Source: [Phialemoniopsis] sp. UDSM-2020
Lineage: Eukaryota; Ascomycota; Sordariomycetes; Thyridiales; Thyridiaceae
Length of the DNA stretch: 64,000 nucleotides
Assembly: GCA_018873225.1 (NCBI GenBank)
Contig: JAEILZ010000002.1
Coordinates: 1,612,001-1,676,000, forward strand
Direction: 5' to 3'
The notes under the pieces are model-generated. The model was not told where the DNA came from. It was given only the letters and a program-made list of their open reading frames with translations, and searched no databases. Shown piece by piece: positions 49,091-61,073 of this stretch. The position numbers and the translations under genes were made by a program. The first letter of the stretch is position 1, and each line of letters starts with the position of its first letter.

Positions 49091-50089
49091 TCAGAAACTC
49101 TGGAGGACCCTGCCCCTATTCTCCAATGCCGTCTTCACCACCGTAATCCCCCGTGCGCTCTCGAACCCATGCGGCACACCGGGGTACAAGTGAAACTCGA
49201 CCTCGACGTTCTCCTTGGCTAGCCGCGCCGCATAGTCGACGCACTCGTCGCGGAATAGGTCCAGCCCACCGACGTCAATGTAGGTCGGGGGCAGGCCCGC
49301 GAGGCTCTCCGCCCGCGCCGGGGCCGCGTAGGGGCTCACGTCGGCATCGGACCTCCCGCGCTTGTGGGGTCCCACGTAGGCGTCCCACGCCATGACGTTC
49401 TCCTCGGCCTTCCAGGTGAGGAACTGGCGCACAGGCCAGTCGGCCGGGTACCGCGTCGTGGTGCGGTCGTCGAGCATGGGGTAGATCAGGATCTGCTTGG
49501 CGAGGGGCGGGTCCAGGCCCCGGTCGCGGGCCATGAGCGCCGCTCCGGCCGCGATGTTGCCGCCGGCGCTGTCGCCAAAAACGGCGATGCGCGCCGGGTC
49601 GACGTTGAATTCGGCCGCGCGCCGCGACAGCCACTGCAGCGCCGCGTAACAGTCTTCGACACCCGCCGGGCCCGGGTGCTCCGGCGCGAGGCGATAGTCC
49701 ACAGCCCAATACTGCACTCCGGCCTGGGCGACGTAACGAGCGATCTGGGGCGCGAATATCTCCACTGAGCCGCAAACCAGACCACCTCCATGGGTCATGA
49801 CCACAGCCGGCAAAGGCTCGCTACTTCCGGCCTGTTGAGCCGTGGCGAAGCGGACAAAATCGAACTTGGTGCCATCGAAGCTCTCTACTTCGAACTTGGT
49901 CTGCTCAATGTCTGACGGATAAGGCTCCGACCGGAAGATCGCTGCCAGCAACGGGTCACTTTTCTCGCGGATTTCAAGGACACTCTGTGATGGCGGGGGT
50001 GGATGCTCCGGAATCCTCTCCTTCACGATGGCCCAATACTCCGGGTCATAGCGCAGCTTGCAAGCCGCCGTGATACCGGCCATTACCAT
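49091..50089 (-). CDS. HSL-family alpha/beta hydrolase (esterase/lipase)
   Basis: A single-exon gene of 332 residues starting MVMAGITAACKLRYDPEYWA. It shows the hormone-sensitive-lipase signature: the oxyanion-hole motif HGGG (residues 100-103), nucleophile elbow GDSAGG with S174, DYRLAPEHP (131-139) just before, and the acid and base of the triad at D277 (GGLDLFRDE) and H307 (PGVPHGFE). The length and motif spacing match the family. Such enzymes hydrolyse short or medium acyl esters and are common in fungal secondary metabolism and detoxification. No signal peptide is seen, so it is probably intracellular. The neighbouring P450 in the same direction suggests, but does not show, a shared pathway. 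Confidence 0.92.
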   Translation of the reverse strand: MVMAGITAACKLRYDPEYWAIVKERIPEHPPPPSQSVLEIREKSDPLLAAIFRSEPYPSDIEQTKFEVESFDGTKFDFVRFATAQQAGSSEPLPAVVMTHGGGLVCGSVEIFAPQIARYVAQAGVQYWAVDYRLAPEHPGPAGVEDCYAALQWLSRRAAEFNVDPARIAVFGDSAGGNIAAGAALMARDRGLDPPLAKQILIYPMLDDRTTTRYPADWPVRQFLTWKAEENVMAWDAYVGPHKRGRSDADVSPYAAPARAESLAGLPPTYIDVGGLDLFRDECVDYAARLAKENVEVEFHLYPGVPHGFESARGITVVKTALENRGRVLQSF

Positions 50090-53000
50090 TGCGAAGGATA
50101 TCTCTCAAACAATGAGACGTATTACCTTCTCGCTCAAATGAGCTCGGCACAGAGGTGCAAAAATCGACGGTATATATCCCCCGCGGTCTACGGTGCTAGT
50201 GGGCATTGTGGAGACGCTGTCACTGACCGGCCGGACCCTTGAACCTCAATCCCGTCGGTGATTTACAAGTACGCCCACATCCATCGCAGCCATGAACTGC
50301 CCTTTGGGTTCGAACAAAACTTGAGGCTCAATAGATGATCGCATCTCGTGTAGCCACAGGCATCTATGCGACACACTTCCATAGTGACACATTTCTTGTC
50401 CACCGCTCGTTTGTCATCAAGGCCCAAGTGAGTGAGTCGCGTGAAGAGCGTGATGACCGACGGCTGATAATCCGGACTAACGGTTAAGAGGGACGGGCAT
50501 CCGCCAAACTGGCATACCGGGGCCCGCTCAATACATTAAAACCCTCATTTCTACTCTGGAAGTCGTTAAACCTGTGTGATAGAGGAGATAAGAGTATGAT
50601 CTGAAACAAAAGGTCGCGGGGAAGGAAGGATGGCATTGATTGGCGTCTGCGTTTCAGGCCATCGAGTTGGTAGAAGAATGAGAAACATCACCAGAAGCAC
50701 AAGTGATGAAAGAGGATAAAGCACGAAGAGTACGAGGCATATGTTCCCAAGACCCAGGACTGCCAAACACAGGTCATCGTCATCTATTGACCAACGAAAC
50801 TCGAAGAAATGGCAGAAAAAAGGCTTTCTGAGAGGAGCTTTGGGAGAAAGTGACTCGAGAACTGATCATACACTCAGATGTGCAGGTCTTCGAATATTCG
50901 CTGGCCATAGGGGATGAGGTCGACTCTGTGGACAAAATCGCCGAAGAAGGAGTTTACATGGGTCGTATGGGGACTTCCGCTTGAAAGTTCTTGCTGCGAG
51001 ACGATGCAGTAACCACAAGCCGTGGACACGATGACAAAGGAGACGGAGTGAAAACTCGATCGAGACCATTTCGAGGCTTGACGACCCCTCGCGGCATGTC
51101 CTGAACGGCACTGAGAATAGCAGCCAAGGAGCCAGACTTCTAGCACTCCCACGCGGCTGGAGCCTCGATTCGCACCACTCATGGCCTAATTAGAGAAGAA
51201 GAAAAGTGATGGCAGTACCATAATTCCATCAAACCATTGGAGCGTATCGCGCACTTGCGCGATCCCCATTAGGTCCCAAGAGCAAAACCCTTTGCCATCG
51301 TGGTCGCTGCGATCGGGGTCTCTAGGGGTCTCAGCTCGGGTCCATCTTGGTCCGGTCCCAGCTGAAATCGACGAAACTCAAAAAAGAGGACCTGGCGGCT
51401 CCACGTCATTGAGGCCTTGGGGATAGCAAAGCAAAGTGCTCGATGCTCGTTTCTCTGGCGTTGTGGCAACAATCTGAGATGGGAGCAGTCGCCGAGGATG
51501 TCGCCGGATCGGGAGACTCGGCTCATCAGTCCTTCGATGGAGGGAGGAAACATTCTGGAAGCTTGCATCGCCAAAGAAAAGAGCTGTCAGATATTGATGG
51601 AGTGTGCTAGAAATGGAACAGACTTGTGCTTTAGCCCGGCAGAAGCTCGAGGAGTGGGCTTCCCGATCTCAACACCCTGCACCGATTCCCACGGCGCTGG
51701 CGAGGGAGCTAGTACCCCACCGGATGTGATTGCGGCCCCTGCGATAATGCTGTCTTGAGGTGAAGGCGCAATAACAACATTGCTTAGATTCGGTCCGGTC
51801 TTCTTGCAGTGACTAGCATGCTGCTGCTTGGGCGAAATCGACCCAGGTTTTGCATATTCAGAGCAGGACGTGGAGGAGGCCAAGAATGGTAATATCCGCG
51901 ACCTACATTAGTATCAGGTCTGGAGCTCTTGGTACGGTAGCCGAACTTCTTCGGGGGTATCTCGTGGACCCGCCTCCCCAATGTACGGAGGAGTGGTCCA
52001 GCAGAACGGCGAGGAGACACTCTGCCGTCTTCATGAACATGCTTTTTACAACCAGGCAACCATACCGACGAGGGGGGCTAGGGCTGACAGATGGTCGGCT
52101 TGGAGCATTTGATCGAGAATCTAAAGCTCCCTGAGACTCGGATCCGAGCGACGGGGACTATTGAGTTTGTGCACCATGCTAAAGTAGCGGCGTACCAGAT
52201 ATGGCGATCCGCTCAATTGATGAGGGGGAACAGGCTTGATGCCGAAATCACATACCGAGGCCACTGAGTACGTAGGAACGAAATCATTCTGCAATGTCTG
52301 AATTGCAAGGTTCTGTAAAGCTCCTGACTCGGAGTGACACATAAACTGCCAGCCGGGCGTCTGGACTGCAAACTGCGATGCAAAGACAGGCACACAGGAT
52401 TGTGGGAGAAACAGGCCCGGCCAGGTGGGAACCAATAATGTCTTCGTACTTGACCCATCCCGAGAGATGGCATTCTCAACGGAACATGAACTTGGTAGCC
52501 GAGGAGAGGCGAGAAGCGGGCAGTGCAGCTGTGCGCGGAGTGGAAATTTCTTCCTCGATTTGTTTGTTACTTTTTGTTGATAGGAAGAAAGGTCTTCCGA
52601 CCTACCCGGCAGACAAATTGGGGAGCCATGCTGTGCGACCATGTCCCTTCAAGCCATTCGACCAACAGTCCATTTGAGCCCCTGCTACCAGGTAAGGGAC
52701 ATCAAGGGGTTCTAGGGGAGGCGGCAAGATTAAACCCCCCGAGTGGAAGCGGAGGGTGTGCTGAAAAGCATCTCGTAAAGCCTTAAACAAAGGCTTAAAA
52801 GACAGCAGGTGCAGGACGCGGGACGCGGGCCTCGGGACGTGTTCAAAGAGCGAGATGTGATACGACGGCCTGAGGTGGCGACAAGCACGTAGTTACGCGC
52901 AAGCAGGTGACCTCGCGATCGATTCGCGAAAGGGTAAAGGACATGTTGAGTAATCAATATGCCTGACTAAAAATGACATATCCGGTGGCGAACAAATGGG

Positions 53001-56000
53001 ATAAAAAGTTACTCGTATGGAAGGTTTGGCGACGATCATTCAATGTGCGGATGTTGTGCTCCGTGAGGTGGATGAAAGATGCGCGAAGACAGCGCTGGAT
53101 GAGATTGCAGGCCTAAGCCACAGTTGTGGCGGTCAACAGTACTGTAAGTGGTCGACAGGAGCGGGCGGGGGTGGGCACAGAATACCATGTTGGGCAACCA
53201 TGGGATTCTAGCTGTTCTCGGTCTCTCCTCCCAACTACCTAGAAGGTGACGGCGGCCACTCAGCGTTGAGCTGCCAGAAGCGGGCTCGATTACTCAACCT
53301 TAAGGCGCCTAGTAAAAGAATTGGTGCTTCTGCTTGGCTGCGACCGATGAACTAGGTACCTAGCTCGAGGGTTACAAATCATGACGGAAAGCCACTGTCA
53401 TTCCTCCCAGCAAACAGCTTGCCGGGTCGGGTACCGGACGCTGTCAAGTCGAGGTGTGAAATACTTGTTGCGAAATGGAGGGATGCGAGAGGCTGCTTTG
53501 CTTCCTTTTAGGTGGTCAAGCTAGGACGAGCAAGGGCAAGCTGGGATCCGCCGCGGGAGGCGTGGGGCCTTTTCTCCCAATTCCCAGGTGCATCTGCAGA
53601 AGCAGGTCCAGTCAGTGTGGTGGGGCAGCTGCGCAACTGTTAACGGTCTTTGTAGCGCTTTGTACCTCTCAAGGTTCACGCTGTGCAGGGCAGCTGATCC
53701 GGACATTTTCCTCCGCAGCTCCTGCACAACGGCACGCGCACCCATTGCCCATCCAGTCTTGTCAGTTTGAGATCTGCCTTTCCTTGTCCCAATTCAAACC
53801 TTGAAACGTTTTGCTCCGGATTGTCTCTCCTCCAAAACCATCTCATCTCACAATTAGACAAATCTGACGTCTTTTTCGTGGGGCAGTACCCACGGACAAG
53901 CCACACCCGCACGGATCTATCAGTCTCATCTCAACTTTTTTATACAGACTTACGTCATTTTCATACACGTTTAGGAGCTCAAGGGAGAATCCTATCGGAA
54001 GTCGGTGGTGATTTCAGTACTTGGCCGTGCAGGCTAATTCAAGGTCACTGGCCAAGTATCCGCCTCCCTTACTCGTGTTGAATAAGGTTGTGCCGCCAGT
54101 AATATGCGGGGACAACCAACCAACTTCAATGTTGCCTCTCTTCGTACAAACCTAGGTGCTGTAGGAATTGCAAAAGCAAGTATTCTTGCTTTTCTTGCTT
54201 TTCCAGAACTTAGCATGCGGTTGGCTAGCCAAGGTGGCTGTTTTGCCAGAAGCCAAAAGATTACTCTTTGCTTCGTGATTACAAGACGCTGCACCTTGTC
54301 ACCTCAACCTATTGCCCAAATTCCCCCGGAGCACGCGTGCTCCAGCAACAAGAAAGGATGGCAGGAGTGGGCACCATTGGCTGGACGTGATTACGGCGAT
54401 GTGATGTAACACCATATGCTCGCCAGGATATGTCGTCCCACCCTGAACACAAGAATGGGTCCCCTTCTAAACTCCCTTTTTGATACATAAAAAGGCCAAT
54501 CATGTAATGGAGATGGGTCTCGGCGTCCAGGCCAAGCAGGGTGCCAAGGCGCAAGACAAGGCCATGTTTAAGCTCTGAAGCATTCAGGCATTGTACATAG
54601 CAACTGGCTGATCCAGATGCACGTCCAAGGATCTTCCGTACTCGACCCATAGAAGTTTCCAGAGTGAATGCTCGCTGATATTCCTGTATTTGTGCTCTTT
54701 TGCGAAGTCTATCCGGAGCAACCTTCTAGCAAAGACTCGGCCGAGAATGAGCAGCCGCCTTCAAAGGCGTGTTGGTCACAGCCGTCAGGTTGCCTACCTG
54801 CCGTGTCCCTACCTGTACCTAGATGAGATGCGGCATGTGAGTAAGGTGAGGTGGTTTTGTAAGCACAACGTTTGAGCTAGGTCACCCGGCCCAAAAGCTT
54901 AAGAATTGTGTAACCGGCGCTGTGCACTTGTTAGCTGAAGCTGGGAGCCGGTGTGGCATAACTCCCGGGTCCCCACGTTGCCGGAACAGTTTGACTTTCC
55001 CCACTGCTAGCCCATTTTCAGTCGAGACAGATCCGGATTTGTGCAAGAAATATGAAGTAAGATTGACAGCTCTGTAGATTGGGTTTGGGGAGGGTGTTGT
55101 ACACTGCTAGTCTGTTGATCCAAGTTCGCAGAGGGGTTGATCCATGCCAAGCAAGGAGTCGACGTGGTTGCGAGCAGAACCTTGCTTTAGGGAAAGTTGT
55201 CTGCTGATGGACACCGATAAGGGCTGCTCCGATGCCCTGACTAGCGCCCCTGGTGCTGGCTATCTAGCAGATACCGGGGCCCAGAGAGTGCTTCGTTGTA
55301 GGTAGTAGCTGGAATGAATAATTCTGGTGAGAGGCTCAGCAATTCGACGCCAGTGAGAGACAAGGTCGTTGTCTTGCCCCCCATGAAATCGACCCAGAAT
55401 GGAGCCCCAAGACGAGTGCGCATTGGCCCGCGGCGCCCTGGCCGGTACCAGCAGTGCATTGGTGTGGGAAAAAGAAGGCTTGCTTGGCTTGGAAGACCGT
55501 CGAGCGGAAGGGAACTAAGAGGTACTTGCAAAAGTACCTGTCCCTAACAATTAAGCACCCCATCGAGATCGATCACCACCGCTATGGCCCGATCCCAGCG
55601 GTTTCTTGGGACGCGATCGGTGCTTTTTGCTGAACGAGAGACATGGACATTGGCCTGCAAGCCTACCTGTCCCAATGTCAACAGCCCCCCTTGCCGTTGC
55701 GTTTCTTGTCTCGGACCAACTTCGTCTGCCCTGCAAAACAAGCGCCATTGAGTTCTCCCATCTGCCCGCCTGCAGGGATGGCCACTACCCGCTGCCCATG
55801 TTCATGTGGTTATATAGACTTGAGGCACCCGTAACGCCTTGCAACCTACTACCTGTCCCTCCTCCTACCAACGATACATGTTTTGATCCGTGAAGCCACA
55901 AAACAGACTTGCTTCGTACAAACCCCGAACGACATATCAGCATTACACAAGCATATGATCATATCAAGTTTGTGCCTGTAGCTTGACCTCTGTGTACCAC

Positions 56001-56195
56001 GCACGAAACCACGATACCGTTTGCCTTCCACTGCCCTCACCGGCTAACCCGGACGAGTCGACACATTTTCGGAGCACCGCATCCTAACAAACTGGGTTGT
56101 TCCCTATAAGTTCTCGTACGGCTCCTCCTGCCGAACACCAAGGAGTTGTATCCATCAGCTTCTAGGCTGCCCGTTTCACCAATAATATCGTCACC
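50090..56195. other. Gene-poor intergenic region, 6.1 kb
   Basis: No open frame here resembles a known family. Frames of about 100-170 codons at 52,121-52,642, 53,767-54,081 and 54,309-54,650 overlap others on the opposite strand and look like chance. A small hairpin with 9-bp arms (AAAAGCAAG/CTTGCTTTT) lies at 54,172-54,193, followed by a tandem copy of one arm. The last kilobase probably serves as promoter and leader for the gene starting at 56,196. Confidence 0.45.
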
Positions 56196-57439
56196 ATGCC
56201 CAAGCGTCCTTCAGACACACCAGCTCCGGGGCCGGCCCCTTTGGACAAGATTATGAAAAAGGTAGGTCTCTCACATGGCCTGTTCAAGTCTGCGACCTTT
56301 CCAAACCTGTATCTAACTTGATTCAGACTGAGCGAAGCCATGAGGAGAACCAAGAGCGTGCCTACATCGCCGCTTCGCGGAGGGCTGATCGAAGCATCGA
56401 GGCTCGTGTGCAGTCTGCACGCATGGCTTCAGACATCCACAAGAAGAGGACTGGCAAGGGTTTCAAGATCTCCGAGGAGATCGTCATGAAGGAGGAGATG
56501 TACGAGGAGGAGGAGGACGACCTTCCCCGCCAGTACCGTGCTCTCGCAGCGCACATGCAGACGAGCAATGGAGAGCTGAACAGCAGGCTATCTGCCTACA
56601 TCACCAGCAATGTGGCGATGAGGACGCTTGCCCGCGAGCAAGAGGTTCACCGGATGTTTGCCGAGCAGTTCCCGAACGCTTCCCAGATCTCTCAGCAGCT
56701 CTCGAGATCCATGTATATGCAGCCTCTGCAGCAACAGCAACAGCAACAGCAACCGCAGCAGCACCAAAGCCCGATCTCGCCGACCTTCCCTGAGATGAAC
56801 TACGCAGCCGATCAGTTCAAGAGGGAGCGGTCGCACTCGATCGCCCCTTCGGTCGACATGTCGCCTCGCACATCCATCGCCATGGGCCACACCCCGAGTC
56901 CGGCTCTGCGCAACGGCTCTCTGGACGGAACCATGTCTCCTCCTGTCCTGACACCCGGATCGCACTCGACCGAGACGTCTCACTCTACACTTCAACGCAA
57001 TGGATCTGACACTCAGACGTCAGCGCACTCATCTCGGCCATCAACGACGGCGGAACCAGCTCTGTCGATGACCATGCCTTCGATGCCCAACTCGTCCTCG
57101 TTCACCTCCGAGTTCCCGCCCGAGCTTAAGCAGCTCGCTGGCCCCGCACTTGACTGGAATGACCCGATGACGAGCAGTTTCATGGGCTTCAGCGGTAATA
57201 TGGCCGGCGACGGCAATTTCGACTGGATGAACTACACGACCATGCCTGGCGGGCAGGGCTCCATGCCGGCAATGGATGACTCGATGTCCAAGTACTACTT
57301 TGATCAGGAAGTGACACCGGCACAGCTGTCTTTTGATCTCCCAACCACCCAGAGCACTGTTGGTACGCCCGGTGGTGCTGCTGACTCGTGGGAGTCTTGG
57401 CTTGACACCGACCAGTTTGCTGCCGAAGAACAGCACTGA
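56196..57439 (+). CDS. Conserved fungal protein of unknown function with basic N-terminus and Gln-rich tract
   Basis: Two exons: 56196-56261 and 56327-57439; 392 residues. The first exon adds MPKRPSDTPAPGPAPLDKIM. Residues ~22-95 are charged and probably helical: ERSHEENQERAYIAASRRAD is followed by a basic KKRTGKGFKI and then a very acidic EEMYEEEEDDLP. After this come QYRALAAHM, a Gln tract (about residues 154-168) and a Ser/Thr/Pro-rich part with SPISPTFPEMN-like segments. The C-terminus is rich in Trp/Phe/Asp patches (DWNDPMTSSFMGF, WESWLDTDQF) that resemble transcription activation regions. The composition fits a nuclear regulator, but I do not recognise a DNA-binding domain and do not assign a function. 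A large gene-free region lies upstream. Confidence 0.82.
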
Positions 57440-58523
57440 TGATTGAGAACCTCGTTCGGGGATGTCGGTGACGACATTCTATCTGTTGTGCGTGATGCTG
57501 CAGTTGGCTATGCCATCTTTTGGGCATCAACTTGATTCATCGCACCGGGGTCACCACCCCATACACACGTCGCGTTTGCTTTGTTGATATTCGCAACCGG
57601 CGTACCATTGGACTCTTATTATTTCGGACACGGAAGTCCAATTCTTATTTCCTAATGCCGGCAAAAGATGTTTCTTTTCCGGCTTTCCTTATAATCTCGA
57701 CACCTGGTCCGTTCAGCGAAAGGCGGCATGGGTTTTTCCGTCTGGGGAAAGAATGATACCCCTTTTCATGTGCTATCAGGCACTTTTCTTGCATTAGACG
57801 GAGCAACAAGCGGCGGAGTTTGCATTTGCGCGGGCTGGCTTTGAGGCCCTGGCCCGGATCGCATTCATGATTGTTTATGACGCCGCTCATCATGGATTAT
57901 TACATCTGTTTGATATTTTGTGCGAGACCTTCTCCCATATTAATGGTTGAGATAACGAGAGATACCCCAGCCGCGAGGCAAAGGACGAATACAACATGGA
58001 GGGGGGAATTGGGGAGTTGAAGATGAAGAAGCCGCAGGGGAGTGTTGTGCCCGCTCCCACAACGTCCGCGTACAGAGCTGGAACATGTTCGACGACAGAC
58101 GTTGGATGAGGACTATGGGAACACAATACGAGAGGAAGCCAGATATTTTTATTGGCGCATGTTCCTCCCTGCGAGAGATGCAGGAATATACAAGGACGGG
58201 AAAACAAGCGCGTGAACGGACCTCCTTTTGCCTGCTATTTGAAAGGTGCCTGCGAGAACAGAGAGAAGGCGCTTTATATGATATTACGATCAAGGAGGAG
58301 AAGCACAAGAGCTCGATGAAAGAGCTTCGTAGGGTTGCGTGGAAGAGCGCTCTTCTCTCTAGAGTAATGAAACCAGAGAAAAAATAGTAAAATCTGAGAA
58401 AATCATCTGGCACAAAATCACCACGCTTATTGCACTTTTGTCCGATGTGATTTGGCACAAATTGACAATCAAGGGTATCATAGACTTTCTAACTGGGTAT
58501 GCTGAATGTCTGAAGTCATTTCC
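57440..58523. other. 3' intergenic region between convergent genes
   Basis: About 1.1 kb with the 3' UTRs of the Gln-rich protein gene and nop9. No gene is supported. Confidence 0.5.
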
Positions 58524-60719
58524 TTATCCACTGGCGCCCGTCGCCATTCTATCACGCGTCAAGCCGACCATGTTCGGATTGCTTCTGCCTCCGAATCCCT
58601 TCTTCCCACTGCGCCCGGCCTCCTGAGGTCCCGGCACCTTGAGCTTGGGCGTAGCGGCCACCCGCGCAGACTCCGGATCGACCTCTTTGGCCCAGCGAAC
58701 CCAGTCACTCCGCCGATTTTTCCAAAGGTCGCCTTTCCACGTGCGCCAGACGTTGCGCCCTGTCCACGAGTCGCGCAGGCTCTTCTCTTGCGCACCCAGC
58801 CGCGTCATCACAGCCTCCTTCAGATGGAAGGCGACGGCGATGCCGTCACCGCGTGAAGGCGCCGCGATGATGGCGTTGAGCACGTTGTGGCCCTGCTGCG
58901 AGGCGGCGAGCTCAACGGCGTGCGGCATAAGGGCCGCCACGAGTGACTTGTGGAACACAGGGTTCTGAGACGGCGTCTCGAGCGCCTTGACAAGAACACT
59001 CGCGGTGGCGGGCGTAGTGGCGAGGCGGAGAAGCTGGGCGGATGACAAGGCAAGGAGTGACTTCTGAATGGCTTTCTGGGGCGAGCCGTGAATACCGAGA
59101 AGGGTGTTGACTAGCTGGCTTCCGTGGGACACCATGGGCGATTTGTTCTTGACGAAGCCCTGCGGTTCATCTTTCTTCTGTTCAGACTCATCTGCGTCAA
59201 GGAAGCACAGCTTTGGGACAAGTGCTTCGCTCTCGGCCTCGTAAGCTGCGCACACAGCTTTGAGAAGAGTATCAATCTCTGGCCTCGCACTTCGCACGTC
59301 GCAACGCTCAAAGAGGGCCTTCAAGACATTGAAACGTCCCTTTTCCACCAGGACAGGAACTTGTGACAAGGTCTTGTTGACGGCCTCGACCAGATCTTCC
59401 TTGCTCATCCGATTGAGGGCTTTGATTGCAGGGTACGAGGCAATGTCGTTTCGAAGAAAGCTGTGTATCCGGGGCGCAAAGATGTTGGCATTCAAAGCTT
59501 TGAATATCCTCCCTGGACAATTCGAAATCAGAGTCTCTAGTAGCCGAGAACCGATGGGGTCGTAGAGTAGAGTGTTGACCAAGTCGTAGGCAGGAGAGTC
59601 CGTGCTGCTGAGAGAGGCTGGTGCACCAGGGAGCAATCTTTCCAACAAGGTGGGTTCTCCTTCCTCCTCTTTCTCCTCCTTCTTGCCCTTTTTCTTCTTT
59701 TGATTTAGGGTGAGATCTAAGTCGAGCAGCAGCTGGAGCACTGGATTTCCTGTGGGATGCGTAGCCAGTACGCGCAGCGCAGTCGAATCCATAGTCGATG
59801 TCGTGTCGGCAATGATCTTTTGGATGGCCAGTGCAAATGAATCAGGCACGGCCCTCATATCGGAGGTGAGCTCGCCCGATAGTGCTGAGGCGCCAGCAAC
59901 TGTGATGTGTTCCTTCTTTTTGCTTTGTAGCAATGACTTGGTCGAGACTTGATCCAGAGGACGTCCCGACAAGACAACTAGCAATACTCTGAGTGTATGG
60001 GACGCAAAGCGGTCTGACATGATGAAAGTCAGATGTGACTCCAGCTCATCGAGCGTCAGGAGAAACAGTTCCTCCATTGCTGCAGCAGGCTTCGCCTCCT
60101 GGTCTCCTTCCTGCACTGTCTCCTCCACGCCACCCGCAAGCTCTTGTGTGACCACTGGCGCAGACTGGATGAACAACTTTTCGCAACAGTGGCTCGCGAA
60201 TCGATGCGTCACGAGGGACGCAAAGTGGCCTGCGAAAGCCTCGAACAGGTGCTTCTTTTGCCGTGTGTTGGAAAGTAGGATCAGCCGCTCCATCAGCCGC
60301 GAGCAAGACTGGCTGCTTGCCAGTTTGAGTTCCTTGCCCTCGGCCTCCTTGTACACGTTCTCGAGGAAGACATCACGGTCCTCGGAGGATCCAAAGTCGT
60401 TAAGCTCGAGTAACTCGTCCGCACGTCGGAAGTATTCCTGCTCCTCGTCCGCCAGCATGCCGAAGAACTCGCGCTCTGGAGCCTGTCCACCACTTCCTCC
60501 CCTGTATGGAGCTCCTTCTTCTTGAGCATTGTCACCATCGAGGGGAATGTAATCCGAGCCCTTCACTAGCTCATCTTCTCCTTCAATCTCGCCCGCCTCT
60601 TCGTCCTGGACTCTTTGGCGTTTGGCTGCACGGTTCTCATCGTCGGCCACTTCCCTGTCGCGCTTCTTCTTGCGCTTCTCGTCTCGAATAAGTTGACGCT
60701 TGGATTTACGGGCACCCAT
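58524..60719 (-). CDS. nop9: Nucleolar Pumilio-repeat protein Nop9
   Basis: A single-exon gene of 731 residues starting at the ATG at 60,719 (MGARKSKRQLIRDEKRKKKR); the frame is open a little further upstream but has no ATG there. The basic N-terminus is a likely nucleolar signal. From about residue 85 the protein is built of Pumilio-like helical repeats, visible as recurring pieces such as CSRLMERLILLS, THRFASHCCEKLFI, DRFASHTLRVLLVVLSG, DPIGSRLLETLISNC and HNVLNAIIAAPSRGDG. Nop9 binds 18S rRNA precursor near site D and controls early 40S assembly. The length is normal for fungal Nop9, and a Lys/Gly-rich tail ends the protein. There is no reason to suspect introns. Confidence 0.94.
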   Translation of the reverse strand: MGARKSKRQLIRDEKRKKKRDREVADDENRAAKRQRVQDEEAGEIEGEDELVKGSDYIPLDGDNAQEEGAPYRGGSGGQAPEREFFGMLADEEQEYFRRADELLELNDFGSSEDRDVFLENVYKEAEGKELKLASSQSCSRLMERLILLSNTRQKKHLFEAFAGHFASLVTHRFASHCCEKLFIQSAPVVTQELAGGVEETVQEGDQEAKPAAAMEELFLLTLDELESHLTFIMSDRFASHTLRVLLVVLSGRPLDQVSTKSLLQSKKKEHITVAGASALSGELTSDMRAVPDSFALAIQKIIADTTSTMDSTALRVLATHPTGNPVLQLLLDLDLTLNQKKKKGKKEEKEEEGEPTLLERLLPGAPASLSSTDSPAYDLVNTLLYDPIGSRLLETLISNCPGRIFKALNANIFAPRIHSFLRNDIASYPAIKALNRMSKEDLVEAVNKTLSQVPVLVEKGRFNVLKALFERCDVRSARPEIDTLLKAVCAAYEAESEALVPKLCFLDADESEQKKDEPQGFVKNKSPMVSHGSQLVNTLLGIHGSPQKAIQKSLLALSSAQLLRLATTPATASVLVKALETPSQNPVFHKSLVAALMPHAVELAASQQGHNVLNAIIAAPSRGDGIAVAFHLKEAVMTRLGAQEKSLRDSWTGRNVWRTWKGDLWKNRRSDWVRWAKEVDPESARVAATPKLKVPGPQEAGRSGKKGFGGRSNPNMVGLTRDRMATGASG

Positions 60720-61073
60720 ATTTGCTTGGGTAGGATATGCAATTCCTCGCGGCTTGATCAATTGCAAGGGAAGTTAGGTAGAGTCGGCAACTGTGATCAA
60801 TGAAGCGATCACAGACGGCAGAATCCAATAATTTTTTTTCTGGGGCGGGGACCATTATCTTATCGCTGCCAAGTCCACCAAAGTGCGGGTGCTCCACCCG
60901 TACGAATTGGCCCGTCTGTCAGGGTCTTTAGCTTCCAAGGTTCACTGTACATTTCGTAGCTGGTTTCGGCTGATTGAACGGCCACCTGATAAGGAGGCTT
61001 GCAATGATTGGCCATTTATCTTACTTGCAATGCGTCTACAGATCTAGTCTGACCTTTATATGATCTATCCGGT
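60720..61073. other. Promoter side of nop9 / 3' side of the decarboxylase gene
   Basis: About 350 bp between tandem minus-strand genes, carrying the nop9 promoter and the 3' UTR of the decarboxylase. Nothing else is seen. Confidence 0.5.

Noticed and set aside
54172..54202. Hairpin AAAAGCAAG/CTTGCTTTT with a tandem arm copy
   Set aside because: Only 9-bp arms and no T tract or flanking repeats; too small to call an element.
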